A stretch of 64,000 nt of DNA from Prevotella sp. (lineage in GTDB: Bacteria > Bacteroidota > Bacteroidia > Bacteroidales > Bacteroidaceae): the NCBI GenBank assembly GCA_021204905.1, contig JAJPYN010000001.1, forward strand, positions 39,740 to 103,739. The letters are read 5' to 3'. Below, in pieces: positions 8,007 through 16,392 of this stretch (its first letter is position 1; every line of letters starts with the position of its first letter). Below the pieces are notes generated by a model. That model did not search any database. It was given only the letters and a program-made list of their open reading frames with translations, and was not told where the DNA came from. Both the position numbers and the translations under genes were made by a program.

Positions 8007-11000
8007 ATGGCAAAAGAAAAGAAATTCGTAACATGGGACGGCAACACCTGCGCGGCGCACGTGGCGTATATGTTCAGCGAGGTGGCAGCCATCTATCCTA
8101 TCACTCCGTCGTCGCCGATGGCGGAGCACGTTGACGAGTGGGCTGCACAAGGCCGTAAGAACCTGTTCGGCGACACCGTGCTTGTGCAAGAGATGCAATC
8201 AGAGGCCGGTGCAGCGGGAGCGGTACACGGCTCGTTGCAGGCAGGCGCATTGACCAGCACGTTCACCGCAAGCCAAGGTCTGCTGCTGATGATACCTAAT
8301 ATGTACAAGATTGCGGGCGAGCTGATGCCGTCGGTATTCCACGTCAGCGCGCGCACGGTTGCAAGTCATTCCCTGTGCATCTTCGGCGACCACAGCGACG
8401 TGATGGCATGCCGGCAGACGGGCTTCGCAATGCTGGCAGAGGGCAGCGTGCAGGAGGTGATGGACCTCTCCGCCGTGGCGCATCTGGCAAGTATCGAGGC
8501 GAGCGTGCCGTTCATTAATTTCTTCGACGGCTTCCGCACATCGCACGAGTACCAAAAGGTTGAGCTGATTGAAGAAGGCGACGTGAGCGACCTCATCAAC
8601 CAAGAGGCGCTGGCACGTTTCCGCAGCCGCGCACTCACACCGGAGCACCCGCAGGCAAAGGGTATGGCGGAGAACCCGGAGACGTTCTTCGCACATCGCG
8701 AGAGCTGCAACCGCTACTACGACGCCGTGCCTGCCATAGTGGAGAAATATATGAACATCATCTCCGAGCGCACGGGACGCGAATACAAGCTCTTCTCGTA
8801 TTACGGCGCGGAGGATGCCGACAGGGTGATTATCCTGATGGGCTCGGCGAGCGAGGCGGCACGCGAGGCAATCGACTATCTCAACGGCAAAGGCGAGAAA
8901 GTAGGCTTGGTTTCCGTTCATCTCTATCGTCCTTTCTCGGTTAAACACCTTTTGGCTGCCGTACCGAAGACGGCAAAGCGCATCGCCGTACTCGACCGCA
9001 CAAAGGAGCCGGGCGCAAACGGCGAACCGCTGCTGCTCGACGTAAAAGACGCGTTCTACGGTCAGACAGACGCCCCGCTCATCGTAGGCGGACGCTACGG
9101 ATTGGGCTCTTCCGACACCACACCCGCAATGATCATCGGCGTGTACGAGAACCTTGCATTATCTATTCCGAAAGACCGCTTCACCATCGGCATCAACGAC
9201 GACCTGACCTATTGCTCGCTCCCCGTGAAAGAGGAGATGGCGCTTGGTGGCGAAGGCATCTTCGAGGCGAAGTTCTTCGGACTCGGCGCAGACGGCACGG
9301 TAGGCGCGAACAAGAACTCCGTGAAGATTATCGGCGACAACACCGACAAATACTGCCAGGCTTACTTCTCTTACGACTCGAAGAAGTCCGGCGGCTTCAC
9401 CTGCTCGCACCTCCGCTTCGGCGACACGCCCATCCGCTCGACCTATCAGATTAAAACCCCGAACTTCGTGGCGTGCCACGTGCAGGCATACCTGAATATG
9501 TACGATGTCATTCGCGGTCTGCGGCAGAACGGGCAGTTCCTGCTCAACACCATCTTCGACGGCGAGGAGTTAGTCAACTTCATCCCGAACAGGATTAAGA
9601 GATATTTTGCACAAAAGAATATCACTGTTTATTATATCAACGCCACGAAGATAGCACAGGAAATCGGGCTGGGCAACCGCACCAACACCATCCTGCAGAG
9701 CGCATTCTTCCGCATCACGGAGGTGATACCCGTCGACCTCGCCGTGGAGCAGATGAAGAAAGCCATCGTGAAGTCCTACGGCAAGAAAGGCGAAGATGTG
9801 GTGAACATGAACTATGCCGCCGTCGACCGTGGCGGGGAATACAAGACCCTGACTGTCGACCCCGCGTGGGCTAACCTGCCCGACGACGAGAAGGCGGCGA
9901 ACAACGACCCCGAATACATCAACAACCTCGTGCGCGTCATCAACGCACAGACAGGCGACGACCTGCCCGTATCGGCTTACAAAGGCATCGAGGACGGTGC
10001 GTGGCGCGCGGGTACGGCAGCGTATGAGAAGCGCGGCGTGGCGGGATTCGTGCCCGTTTGGAACGCCGACAACTGCTCGCAGTGTAACAAGTGTTCGTTC
10101 ATCTGTCCCCACGCTTGCATTCGTCCGTTCGTGATGACCGGCGACGAGGCGAAGGGCTACGACGGCAAGACCATCGAGCTGAAAGCGCCCGCAGCATTCA
10201 AGGGCATGCATTTCGCCATCCAGGTGAGCGTCAAAGACTGTCTCGGTTGCGGTAATTGTGTCGACATCTGCCCGGGAATGCCGAAGACGGGACCGGCACT
10301 GAAGATGGTCGCTTACGACGACTCGTCGGAGAGTGCTGCCAAAGAGACGGCAAAATGGGACTACTGCGTGAAGGAAGTAACGTCGAAGCAAGACCTCATC
10401 GACCCGAAGCAGAGCCCGAAGAACAGCCAGTTCGCCACGCCGCTGTTCGAATTCTCCGGCGCATGCTCAGGGTGCGGCGAGACACCTTATGTCAAGCTCA
10501 TCACCCAACTCTTCGGCGACCGCGAGATGGTAGCTAACGCTACGGGTTGCTCGTCAATCTATTCCGGCTCCATCCCCTCAACACCCTACACGACGAACGC
10601 CAAGGGGCAAGGTCCTGCATGGGCTAATTCCCTATTCGAGGACTTCTGCGAGTTCGGGCTCGGAATGGCAATCGCGACGAAGAAGATACGCAACCGCATA
10701 AAAACCTTGCTTACCGAATGCACCTGCGGCGACGATTGCCCGGCTGATTATAAGGCGGCGGCTCAGGAGTGGATTGCCGGAATGAACGATGCACAAGCCT
10801 CGAAAGACGCGGCTGCGAAGCTCGTCCCGTTCATCGAGCAAGGTGCGGCGAAGGGCTGTCCCACGTGCAAACAACTGAAAGAATTGAGCCATTATCTCGT
10901 TAAGCGCTCGCAGTGGATCATCGGCGGCGACGGCGCTTCCTACGACATCGGCTACGGCGGCCTTGACCACGTGGTTGGTTCCGGCGAAGACGTTAATATT

Positions 11001-11573
11001 CTTGTACTCGATACCGAAGTTTATTCCAACACCGGCGGACAGGCATCGAAGGCAACGCCGATAGGGGCAATAGCGCAGTTCGCAGCCAACGGCAAGCGCG
11101 TCGGCAAGAAGGACCTCGGACTGATGCAAGCCACTTACGGCAATGTCTACGTCGCGCAGGTGGCAATCGGCGCCGACAACGCGCAGTGCTTAAAGGCATT
11201 CCGCGAGGCGGAGGCTTGGCACGGACCGTCCATCGTCATCGCCTACGCGCCCTGTATCAACCATGGGCTCAAAGCGAAAGGCGGTATGGGCAAGAGCATC
11301 GCCGAGGAGGCGAAGGCTGTGGAGTGCGGCTATTGGCACCTGTGGCGCAACAACCCCGCGCTCGCCGAAGAGGGCAAGAACCCGTTCACGCTCGACTCGA
11401 AAGAGCCCAACTGGGACAACTTCCAAGCATTCCTCGAGGGTGAGGTGCGCTACCTGTCGCTGAAAAAAGCGGCACCGACGGAGGCGCAGGAGCTCTACGA
11501 CGCTTGCAAGGCCTCGGCACAGAAACGCTACAAGACCTACGTCCGCAAGACGCAGGAGGACTGGAGCCTGTAA
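8007..11573 (+). CDS. nifJ: Pyruvate:ferredoxin (flavodoxin) oxidoreductase
   Basis: A 1188-residue single-chain PFOR, the full family length. The N-terminal pyruvate/CoA domain begins with PITPSSPMAEHVDEWA; a ferredoxin domain holds two [4Fe-4S] motifs, CSQCNKCSFICPHAC (about 690) and CLGCGNCVDICPGMP (about 745); the C-terminal TPP domain has CSGCGETPY (about 820), ATGCSSIY and GGDGASYDIGYGGLDH. The enzyme oxidises pyruvate to acetyl-CoA and CO2 in anaerobes, passing electrons to ferredoxin. The gene is monocistronic, with a terminator hairpin just after it. An oxygen-stabilising C-terminal extension of the Desulfovibrio type is partly present (the segment after about 1060). Confidence 0.98.
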   Translation: MAKEKKFVTWDGNTCAAHVAYMFSEVAAIYPITPSSPMAEHVDEWAAQGRKNLFGDTVLVQEMQSEAGAAGAVHGSLQAGALTSTFTASQGLLLMIPNMYKIAGELMPSVFHVSARTVASHSLCIFGDHSDVMACRQTGFAMLAEGSVQEVMDLSAVAHLASIEASVPFINFFDGFRTSHEYQKVELIEEGDVSDLINQEALARFRSRALTPEHPQAKGMAENPETFFAHRESCNRYYDAVPAIVEKYMNIISERTGREYKLFSYYGAEDADRVIILMGSASEAAREAIDYLNGKGEKVGLVSVHLYRPFSVKHLLAAVPKTAKRIAVLDRTKEPGANGEPLLLDVKDAFYGQTDAPLIVGGRYGLGSSDTTPAMIIGVYENLALSIPKDRFTIGINDDLTYCSLPVKEEMALGGEGIFEAKFFGLGADGTVGANKNSVKIIGDNTDKYCQAYFSYDSKKSGGFTCSHLRFGDTPIRSTYQIKTPNFVACHVQAYLNMYDVIRGLRQNGQFLLNTIFDGEELVNFIPNRIKRYFAQKNITVYYINATKIAQEIGLGNRTNTILQSAFFRITEVIPVDLAVEQMKKAIVKSYGKKGEDVVNMNYAAVDRGGEYKTLTVDPAWANLPDDEKAANNDPEYINNLVRVINAQTGDDLPVSAYKGIEDGAWRAGTAAYEKRGVAGFVPVWNADNCSQCNKCSFICPHACIRPFVMTGDEAKGYDGKTIELKAPAAFKGMHFAIQVSVKDCLGCGNCVDICPGMPKTGPALKMVAYDDSSESAAKETAKWDYCVKEVTSKQDLIDPKQSPKNSQFATPLFEFSGACSGCGETPYVKLITQLFGDREMVANATGCSSIYSGSIPSTPYTTNAKGQGPAWANSLFEDFCEFGLGMAIATKKIRNRIKTLLTECTCGDDCPADYKAAAQEWIAGMNDAQASKDAAAKLVPFIEQGAAKGCPTCKQLKELSHYLVKRSQWIIGGDGASYDIGYGGLDHVVGSGEDVNILVLDTEVYSNTGGQASKATPIGAIAQFAANGKRVGKKDLGLMQATYGNVYVAQVAIGADNAQCLKAFREAEAWHGPSIVIAYAPCINHGLKAKGGMGKSIAEEAKAVECGYWHLWRNNPALAEEGKNPFTLDSKEPNWDNFQAFLEGEVRYLSLKKAAPTEAQELYDACKASAQKRYKTYVRKTQEDWSL

Positions 11574-11599
11574 TTCAGACCTAAAAAGACAATAATGAA

Positions 11600-11637
11600 A
11601 GGGCGGTGCTTCGATATGTGAGGCATCGCTCTTTTTG
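11600..11637 (+). terminator. Terminator after nifJ
   Basis: A nine-pair stem with two G-T pairs (CGGTGCTTC at 11604-11612 against GAGGCATCG at 11620-11628) is followed by ctcttttt. It lies 30 bases after the nifJ stop codon. Confidence 0.75.
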
Positions 11638-11662
11638 TTCTCGGAATTTGTCTGCCGTGAGC

Positions 11663-11899
11663 TTAGAACTCCACTTCTGCCATGACGGGGTTGTGGTCGG
11701 AGATGTATCCCCACGCCGTTTCGGGGCGCTGCGGGTCGTAGAGCCGGTCTTGGTAGATGGTGGAGCTGTTCACGACGATGTCCGGCGTAACAAAGATGAA
11801 ATCTATCTTCTGCCTTGCCGCCACAGGTTCGCGCCCGAAGCCGTGGTCCTCTTTGATTGCACTCGGCGAAGAAACGGGCGTACCGAAGGTACGCGACAA
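11663..11899 (-). pseudogene. Remnant of an endonuclease/exonuclease/phosphatase family gene
   Basis: The open frame encodes only 78 residues, but these match the end of the EEP (DNase I-like) fold: KIDFIFVTPDIVV is the strand that carries the catalytic Asp and YISDHNPVMAEVEF contains the SDH motif that ends these enzymes. Complete members have about 280-350 residues, so at least two thirds of the gene is missing upstream. The break coincides with the first REP-like repeat at 11880, which suggests that repeat insertion or deletion removed the 5' part. It is almost certainly inactive. Confidence 0.7.
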
Positions 11900-12100
11900 C
11901 GATGAATAATTATTAATAATGCTTCGCGAACGGAGTTTGGCGAAGGCGAAGTTTATCTTAGTTGCTACTATAATGCCAAGCGAACTAAGCGGTTGGCGGC
12001 ATCAGCCTTAGTTGTCGGGTACGTTTCAATCGCCTTACATCGTTATGCAGAATCCCCGACGTTTTGTTGTAATCTCGTTGTCGCGTACCTTTCGGCACGC
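11880..12100. repeat. Three REP-like copies, one inverted
   Basis: The segment at 11880-11902 (gtaccgaaggtacgcgacaa and following bases) occurs inverted at 12075-12098 (cgttgtcgcgtacctttcgg and following), and a third, shorter version lies at 12011-12027 (gttgtcgggtacgtttc). Each end copy has a small GTACC/GGTAC-type hairpin. This resembles a REPIN or a degenerate miniature element. The remainder of 11900-12233 has no coding sequence I can support. Confidence 0.5.
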
Positions 12101-12233
12101 ATTTTACCACTATGCTTCCCTTTTTGAAAGCTGAAGCCCCGACTATTAGTCGGTCTTGCCCCCTCATTTTTATTACCCGAAGGTCACCGTCGGCCTTAAA
12201 TGGCACGAAGGGGAAGATCCTTTCGAAAAAGGT

Positions 12234-13241
12234 TTACGCCGTGGTGGTCTGCTGGGGAACATTGTCGCGGATGTCCCAGCCGATGGCGGAGGCGCCGAGC
12301 ACCGCTGCCGACGAGCCGTCGAGGGAGCTGACGAGGAACTTCGCTTTACCGCGGAAGATGTTGAGCACGTTCTTGTCGTAGGCCTCTTTGATGGGGTTCA
12401 TGATAAGGTCGCCGGCCTTGACGAGACCTCCGAAGAAGATGAACGCTTCGGGCGAGGAGAACGCCGCGAAATCCGCGCAGGCACGACCGAGCATGTCGCC
12501 GGTGAACTGGTAGATGTCGAGCGCGAGTTTATCGCCTTTGGCTGCGGCGAGCGACACATCGAGCGACGTGATTTCTTCGGGGTTCAGCTCGCGCAGCGCC
12601 GAGTGTTTCTTGGTTGTCGACAGCATCTCGCGGGCCGTGCGCGCCACACCTGTCGCCGAGCAGTACGCCTCGAGACAGCCGTGCCGTCCGCAGCCGCACA
12701 CGCGCCCTTTGTCGCGCACCATTATCACGTGGCCGAGTTCGCCCGCGAAGCCGTCGCAGCCGTAGACCAGCTGGCCGTTGATGACGATGCCCGAGCCCAC
12801 GCCTGTGCCGAGCGTGATCATGATGAAATTCTTCATACCGCGCGCCACACCGTAGGTCATCTCGCCGATGGCGGCAGCGTTGGCGTCGTTGGTGATGGCC
12901 ACGGGCACGTCGAGCTTGTCGGAGAACAGTTGCGCCAGCGGCACGATGCCGTTATGCGCCCACGGCAGGTTCGGCGCGTACTCGATGGTGCCGTTGTAAT
13001 AGTTCGCGTTCGGCGCGCCGATGCCCATCGCCTTGATGGTGTCGATGCCGCCTACTTGGTTGATAATCAGCTTCAAAGCCTCGCACGACGCGTTGACATA
13101 ATCGTCGACGGTGTGGTAACCCTGCGTCTTAATCGACGTGGTGGCCTTAATCTCGCCGCGGCTGTCGACGATGCCGAACACCGAGTTTGTGCCGCCTAAA
13201 TCCAAGCCAATCACATATGGCTTCACTTCATTTTCGCTCAT
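12234..13241 (-). CDS. ROK-family sugar kinase, probably glucokinase
   Basis: A 335-residue ROK protein. The phosphate-binding motif DLGGTNS is at residues 14-20, the sugar/catalytic stretch ITNDANAAAIGE in the middle, the zinc-binding part GELGH near 167 and CGCGRHGCLEAYCS near 181, a canonical ROK zinc site. No N-terminal DNA-binding domain is present, so it is a kinase and not a NagC-type repressor. It probably phosphorylates glucose with ATP, feeding glycolysis; other hexoses or N-acetyl sugars are possible. It ends beside the repeat-rich 11880-12233 region, and follows the glycine-zipper lipoprotein gene on the same strand by about 65 bases. Confidence 0.9.
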   Translation of the reverse strand: MSENEVKPYVIGLDLGGTNSVFGIVDSRGEIKATTSIKTQGYHTVDDYVNASCEALKLIINQVGGIDTIKAMGIGAPNANYYNGTIEYAPNLPWAHNGIVPLAQLFSDKLDVPVAITNDANAAAIGEMTYGVARGMKNFIMITLGTGVGSGIVINGQLVYGCDGFAGELGHVIMVRDKGRVCGCGRHGCLEAYCSATGVARTAREMLSTTKKHSALRELNPEEITSLDVSLAAAKGDKLALDIYQFTGDMLGRACADFAAFSSPEAFIFFGGLVKAGDLIMNPIKEAYDKNVLNIFRGKAKFLVSSLDGSSAAVLGASAIGWDIRDNVPQQTTTA

Positions 13242-13306
13242 AGTTAAAGGTAATTTTATTTTTATAAATGATTGATAATCAATGATTTATGTTCAAATTA
13301 AAGTTG

Positions 13307-14140
13307 TCAGTTGCGCGACGTGGGGATGGAAAACTCGACACCGGCATCGGTGGGTTCGCCGTCGAGCGTAACGCTTATCTCAAAGTCGGCGCTACCGTCG
13401 CGAAGGGTGTTGTCGGCGGCGAGGCGCGCGGTGTAGCGGATGCCCTTGCCGGCTGCGAGACTCTCGATGAGGATGGCCGGCGACACGGCGATCTTCCCGC
13501 CTGTGGACACCTCCGACACTTGCGGCTCGATGTTGAGCGCGGTGGCGTCGCCGGCGTTGTAAATCTCAAACGTTATCTGGCATTGCTCGCCGCGACTGAT
13601 GGTGTTCGTGCCGTCGGCGTCGATGAAACGGATGTTCTGCAGTTCTATCGCAGCCTTACCCGCACTGCCGTTGTCGATGGCCTCAACCGTGCTGCCTTCG
13701 CCGAAATCAATGTCAACAACATCGTTGCCGGAAGCATAATCATCAGCATAATCGCCGTAAGCGTAATCGTCAACGTAATTGTCATTAGCATAGTTGTCAT
13801 TGGCATAATTGTCATTGGCATAGTTGTCATTGGCATAATCACCAGCCTGCCGCGCTTGCCTGTTCGCCGCCAGCCGAGCCTTCTCCTCCTGATAACGCTG
13901 CTGGTCCGTGGCGCGCGCCTTCGCAGCCTTCTCCTCCTGCGCCGTCTCGATGGCCGCACCTACCGCCGCACCGCCGAGCGTGCCGATGAGCATACCAACA
14001 TCATGGCCGCGCGGACCGTTGCTGATGCCGCCGATGGCACTGCCGAGCGACCCGCCCAGATAAGCCCCTGTGAGCGCCGCGCCGCACGAAGCAAAGAGCA
14101 CCGCCGCGGCAACTAACAATAATAAAACAGTCTTTTTCAT
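13307..14140 (-). CDS. Glycine-zipper lipoprotein with NYAND repeat tract
   Basis: The start at 14140 was chosen because MKKTVLLLL begins a lipoprotein signal with the lipobox ending FASC at Cys19; an upstream in-frame start would add 17 residues before the signal. The 277-residue product then has a glycine-zipper segment (GAYLGGSLGSAIGG to GTLGGAAVGAA, about 22-67) that usually inserts in or spans a membrane, a charged helical stretch (70-98), four DNYAN repeats (about 102-122) running into an Asp/Tyr-rich tract, and a C-terminal domain resembling the immunoglobulin-like CARDB fold (QCQITFEIYNAGDATALN). It is an envelope protein of unknown function. Confidence 0.8.
   Translation of the reverse strand: MKKTVLLLLVAAAVLFASCGAALTGAYLGGSLGSAIGGISNGPRGHDVGMLIGTLGGAAVGAAIETAQEEKAAKARATDQQRYQEEKARLAANRQARQAGDYANDNYANDNYANDNYANDNYVDDYAYGDYADDYASGNDVVDIDFGEGSTVEAIDNGSAGKAAIELQNIRFIDADGTNTISRGEQCQITFEIYNAGDATALNIEPQVSEVSTGGKIAVSPAILIESLAAGKGIRYTARLAADNTLRDGSADFEISVTLDGEPTDAGVEFSIPTSRN
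13777..13836 (-). repeat. 15-bp tandem repeat inside the lipoprotein gene
   Basis: Four consecutive 15-base units (plus-strand aattgtcattggcat and close variants) encode DNYAN repeats. Units differ at one or two bases only, so the tract is young and its copy number probably varies between strains. Less regular copies continue toward 13745. Confidence 0.85.
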
Positions 14141-14216
14141 AGGTCTTGGGGTTATTATTTTTGCCTTTTTCGCAGTTCCTAAAACTATCATTCCGCCCTT
14201 TAAACAGGCTTTAAAA

Positions 14217-15908
14217 TTATTCTTCCGCCTCCGCAGCCTCTACTTTATTTTCCTCTGCCGACAGCACCTTTATCGCCCGGTGGAGCCGCGCCAAGGTCTC
14301 CTCCTTGCCGAGGAACGCGGTGATGTCGTACATGCCCGGACCCTTGCCCTCGCCGACAAGACACAGGCGGAAGGCGTTCATCACGTCGCCGAGCTTGTAA
14401 TCGTTCTTCGCAATCCACGCGTTCACCGCCGCCTCCTGCGCCTCAATGGAGAAATCGTCGAGCGAGCTTATAAGTGCCTCTAACTCCGTCATTTGCCGCG
14501 CCGAGTACTCTTTCCAGCGCTTGTTCTTCGTCTTCTCGTCGTAGGCAACGGGCGGGATGAAGAAGAACGCGCACCATTGCCATAATTCCTTGACGAAGCT
14601 GACGCGGTCCTTCATCAGATGCACCACCTGCGTGATGCGCTCCATCGTCTCGTCAACGCCATTATTTGCTACTATCGGCGCGAAGAGTGCCGCTATTTCT
14701 TTGTCGCTTTTATGCAAAATATATTCGTGGTTGAACCAAACGCCTTTCTGGTAGTCGAACTTCGCGCCGGACTTCGAGCAGCGGGACAGGTCGAACGCCT
14801 CCACCAGTTCGTCGAGGGTGAACAGCTCCTGCTCCGTGCCGGGGTTCCAGCCGAGCAACGCAAGGAAATTCACCACCGCCTCGGGGAAATAGCCGCTCTC
14901 GCGATAGCCGGCGCTCACCTCGCCCGTCTTCGGGTCGTGCCATTCGAGCGGGAACACGGGGAAGCCGAGCCTGTCGCCGTCGCGCTTCGACAGTTTGCCC
15001 TTGCCTTCGGGCTTGAGTAATAAAGGCAGATGTGCGAACTGCGGCATCGTGTCCGTCCAGCCGAACGCCTCGTAGAGCAGCACATGCAGCGGTGCCGACG
15101 GCAGCCATTCCTCGCCGCGGATGACGTGCGTGATTTCCATCAGATGGTCGTCAACGATATTTGCTAAATGATACGTCGGCAGCTCGTCGGCGCTTTTATA
15201 AAGAACCTTATCGTCGAGGATGTCGCTCCTCACCGTTACCTCGCCGCGGATGATGTCGTGAATATGTATCTCGCGGCCGGGCTCCACCTTGAACCGCACC
15301 ACATATTGCTTGTCCTCGTCGATGAGGCTCTCGACCTCCTCCGCCGTCATTGTCAGCGAGTTGCGCATCGTCAGCCGCGTGCGCGCATCGTACTGGAAAT
15401 TATCAACCTCGTTCCTTTTGCGTTCAAGCTCTTGGGGCGTGTCGAAAGCAATGTAAGCCTTGCCTTCCGCCAGCAACCGCTCCACATATTTCTTGTAAAT
15501 CGCGCGCCGCTCGCTCTGGCGGTAGGGCCCGTGTTCGCCGCCGAAGCCCACGCCCTCGTCGAACTTTATCCCCAACCAGCGGAACGCCTCAAGGATGTAT
15601 TCCTCTGCGCCCGGCACGAATCGGTTCGAGTCCGTGTCCTCGATGCGGAACACAAGGTCGCCGCCGTGCTTGCGCGCGAAAAGGTAGTTGTAAAGCGCCG
15701 TGCGCACCCCGCCGATATGCAGCGGACCCGTCGGACTGGGCGCAAAACGCACGCGCACCCTCCGCTCGTTGACAATTGCCGCGCTGCCGTTGCTCTCGGA
15801 AACAAGCACGTTGCCGCTATCGTTTGCACGTACCTTTCGCTCATTGACAATTGCCGCGCTGCCGTCGTTCTCGGAAACAAGCGCGTTGCCGTTATCGTTT
15901 GCATTCAT
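14217..15908 (-). CDS. gltX: Glutamyl-tRNA synthetase with duplicated N-terminal segment
   Basis: A 563-residue class I synthetase that charges tRNA-Glu. The HIGH motif is PLHIGG at residues 62-67 and the KMSKS-type motif is KLSKRDG near 303; the fold [21 protein letters not shown] is diagnostic. The start at 15908 is the first ATG after a likely promoter at 15976-15983; an open frame continues 83 codons further upstream but has no family similarity. Bacteroidales GltX proteins normally start a few residues before [12 protein letters not shown]. Here about 50 extra residues form two 25-residue tandem copies (3-27 and 28-52), each ending in NERKVR or NERRVR. An acidic tail EAAEAEE closes the protein. 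Confidence 0.96.
   Translation of the reverse strand: MNANDNGNALVSENDGSAAIVNERKVRANDSGNVLVSESNGSAAIVNERRVRVRFAPSPTGPLHIGGVRTALYNYLFARKHGGDLVFRIEDTDSNRFVPGAEEYILEAFRWLGIKFDEGVGFGGEHGPYRQSERRAIYKKYVERLLAEGKAYIAFDTPQELERKRNEVDNFQYDARTRLTMRNSLTMTAEEVESLIDEDKQYVVRFKVEPGREIHIHDIIRGEVTVRSDILDDKVLYKSADELPTYHLANIVDDHLMEITHVIRGEEWLPSAPLHVLLYEAFGWTDTMPQFAHLPLLLKPEGKGKLSKRDGDRLGFPVFPLEWHDPKTGEVSAGYRESGYFPEAVVNFLALLGWNPGTEQELFTLDELVEAFDLSRCSKSGAKFDYQKGVWFNHEYILHKSDKEIAALFAPIVANNGVDETMERITQVVHLMKDRVSFVKELWQWCAFFFIPPVAYDEKTKNKRWKEYSARQMTELEALISSLDDFSIEAQEAAVNAWIAKNDYKLGDVMNAFRLCLVGEGKGPGMYDITAFLGKEETLARLHRAIKVLSAEENKVEAAEAEE
15753..15902 (-). repeat. 75-bp tandem duplication at the start of gltX
   Basis: Two adjacent in-frame copies, 15828-15902 and 15753-15827, encode residues 3-27 and 28-52 of GltX. 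They differ at a handful of bases, with both synonymous and replacement changes such as K25/R50. The duplicated unit includes the native pre-catalytic residues NERKVR. Confidence 0.9.
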
Positions 15909-15975
15909 AATTGTTTTCGTTTTAAGGGGTGCCGCACGCCGCCGAATAAGCGCGAAAAAACACCCGTCGTTGGTG

Positions 15976-15983
15976 CAAAAGTA
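15976..15983 (-). promoter_or_regulatory. Probable -7 element of gltX
   Basis: The minus strand has TACTTTTG here, a full match to TAnnTTTG, about 70 bases before the gltX ATG. No clear TTTG -33 element sits at the expected distance. The stretch 15909-16034 holds nothing else recognisable. Confidence 0.5.
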
Positions 15984-16034
15984 GTAAGTTTTTTTCTCTG
16001 TAACGCCCTTTCCCCGAATCTTTTCCCCCTTTTG

Positions 16035-16066
16035 CTTGCATATTCCTGTCCCGTGCATTAAATTTG
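16035..16066 (+). promoter_or_regulatory. Promoter of the retropepsin/TPR gene (copy 2)
   Basis: CTTG at 16035-16038, 20 bases, then TAAATTTG at 16059-16066. The spacing and the spacer block CATATTCCT are the same as in the TerB-operon promoter at 6547-6578, so the two promoters are homologous and not just similar in type. Confidence 0.7.
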
Positions 16067-16392
16067 CCCTTGCATTCGGTCTTTGTGCCTTGTGCAAGAC
16101 ATATTGGCAAAAGCGCATTTTAGCTTTATTCCTTCGATGTGAAATCAGACACTTCACCTATTTGTATTGGAATAACGAAAGATGATGCTTTCCTTGGTTT
16201 GTATTCGCAATCCAATGTGGAATACATCCGAGTGAGGCTATTCCTTTTTCCTTATAATACAACAAGGGAGTCTGACCCAACATCGAAAATAAGGCAGGAG
16301 TGTGGACCTCACTTTTCTTTTATGCCTTAACCGAAACAAACCGAGACCGCTCTTGATAGGGTCAGCAGGGGCAAGAAAAAACAAAAACAACT
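16067..16392 (+). promoter_or_regulatory. Conserved 5' leader, copy 2 (upstream of retropepsin/TPR gene)
   Basis: This stretch of about 325 bases aligns with the minus strand of 6200-6546. Shared blocks include gacatattggcaaaagcgca, cttggtttgtattcgca and acctcacttttcttttatgc. A GTGAGG (16232-16237) can pair with CCTCAC (16307-16312), the latter followed by a T-rich tract; both arms are conserved in copy 1. A short frame from a GTG at 16139 to 16330 shares the peptide DAFLGLYS..N..Y.RVRLF with copy 1, but lengths differ and no ribosome site is seen. Homology ends at the ATG at 16393. Confidence 0.8.

Noticed and set aside
11985..12206. A 73-codon minus-strand frame
   Set aside because: It lies across REP-like repeats, has no recognisable family and no ribosome site.
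15600..15640. tRNA-like string ggttcgagtcc
   Set aside because: It lies inside the gltX coding sequence in antisense and has no cloverleaf.
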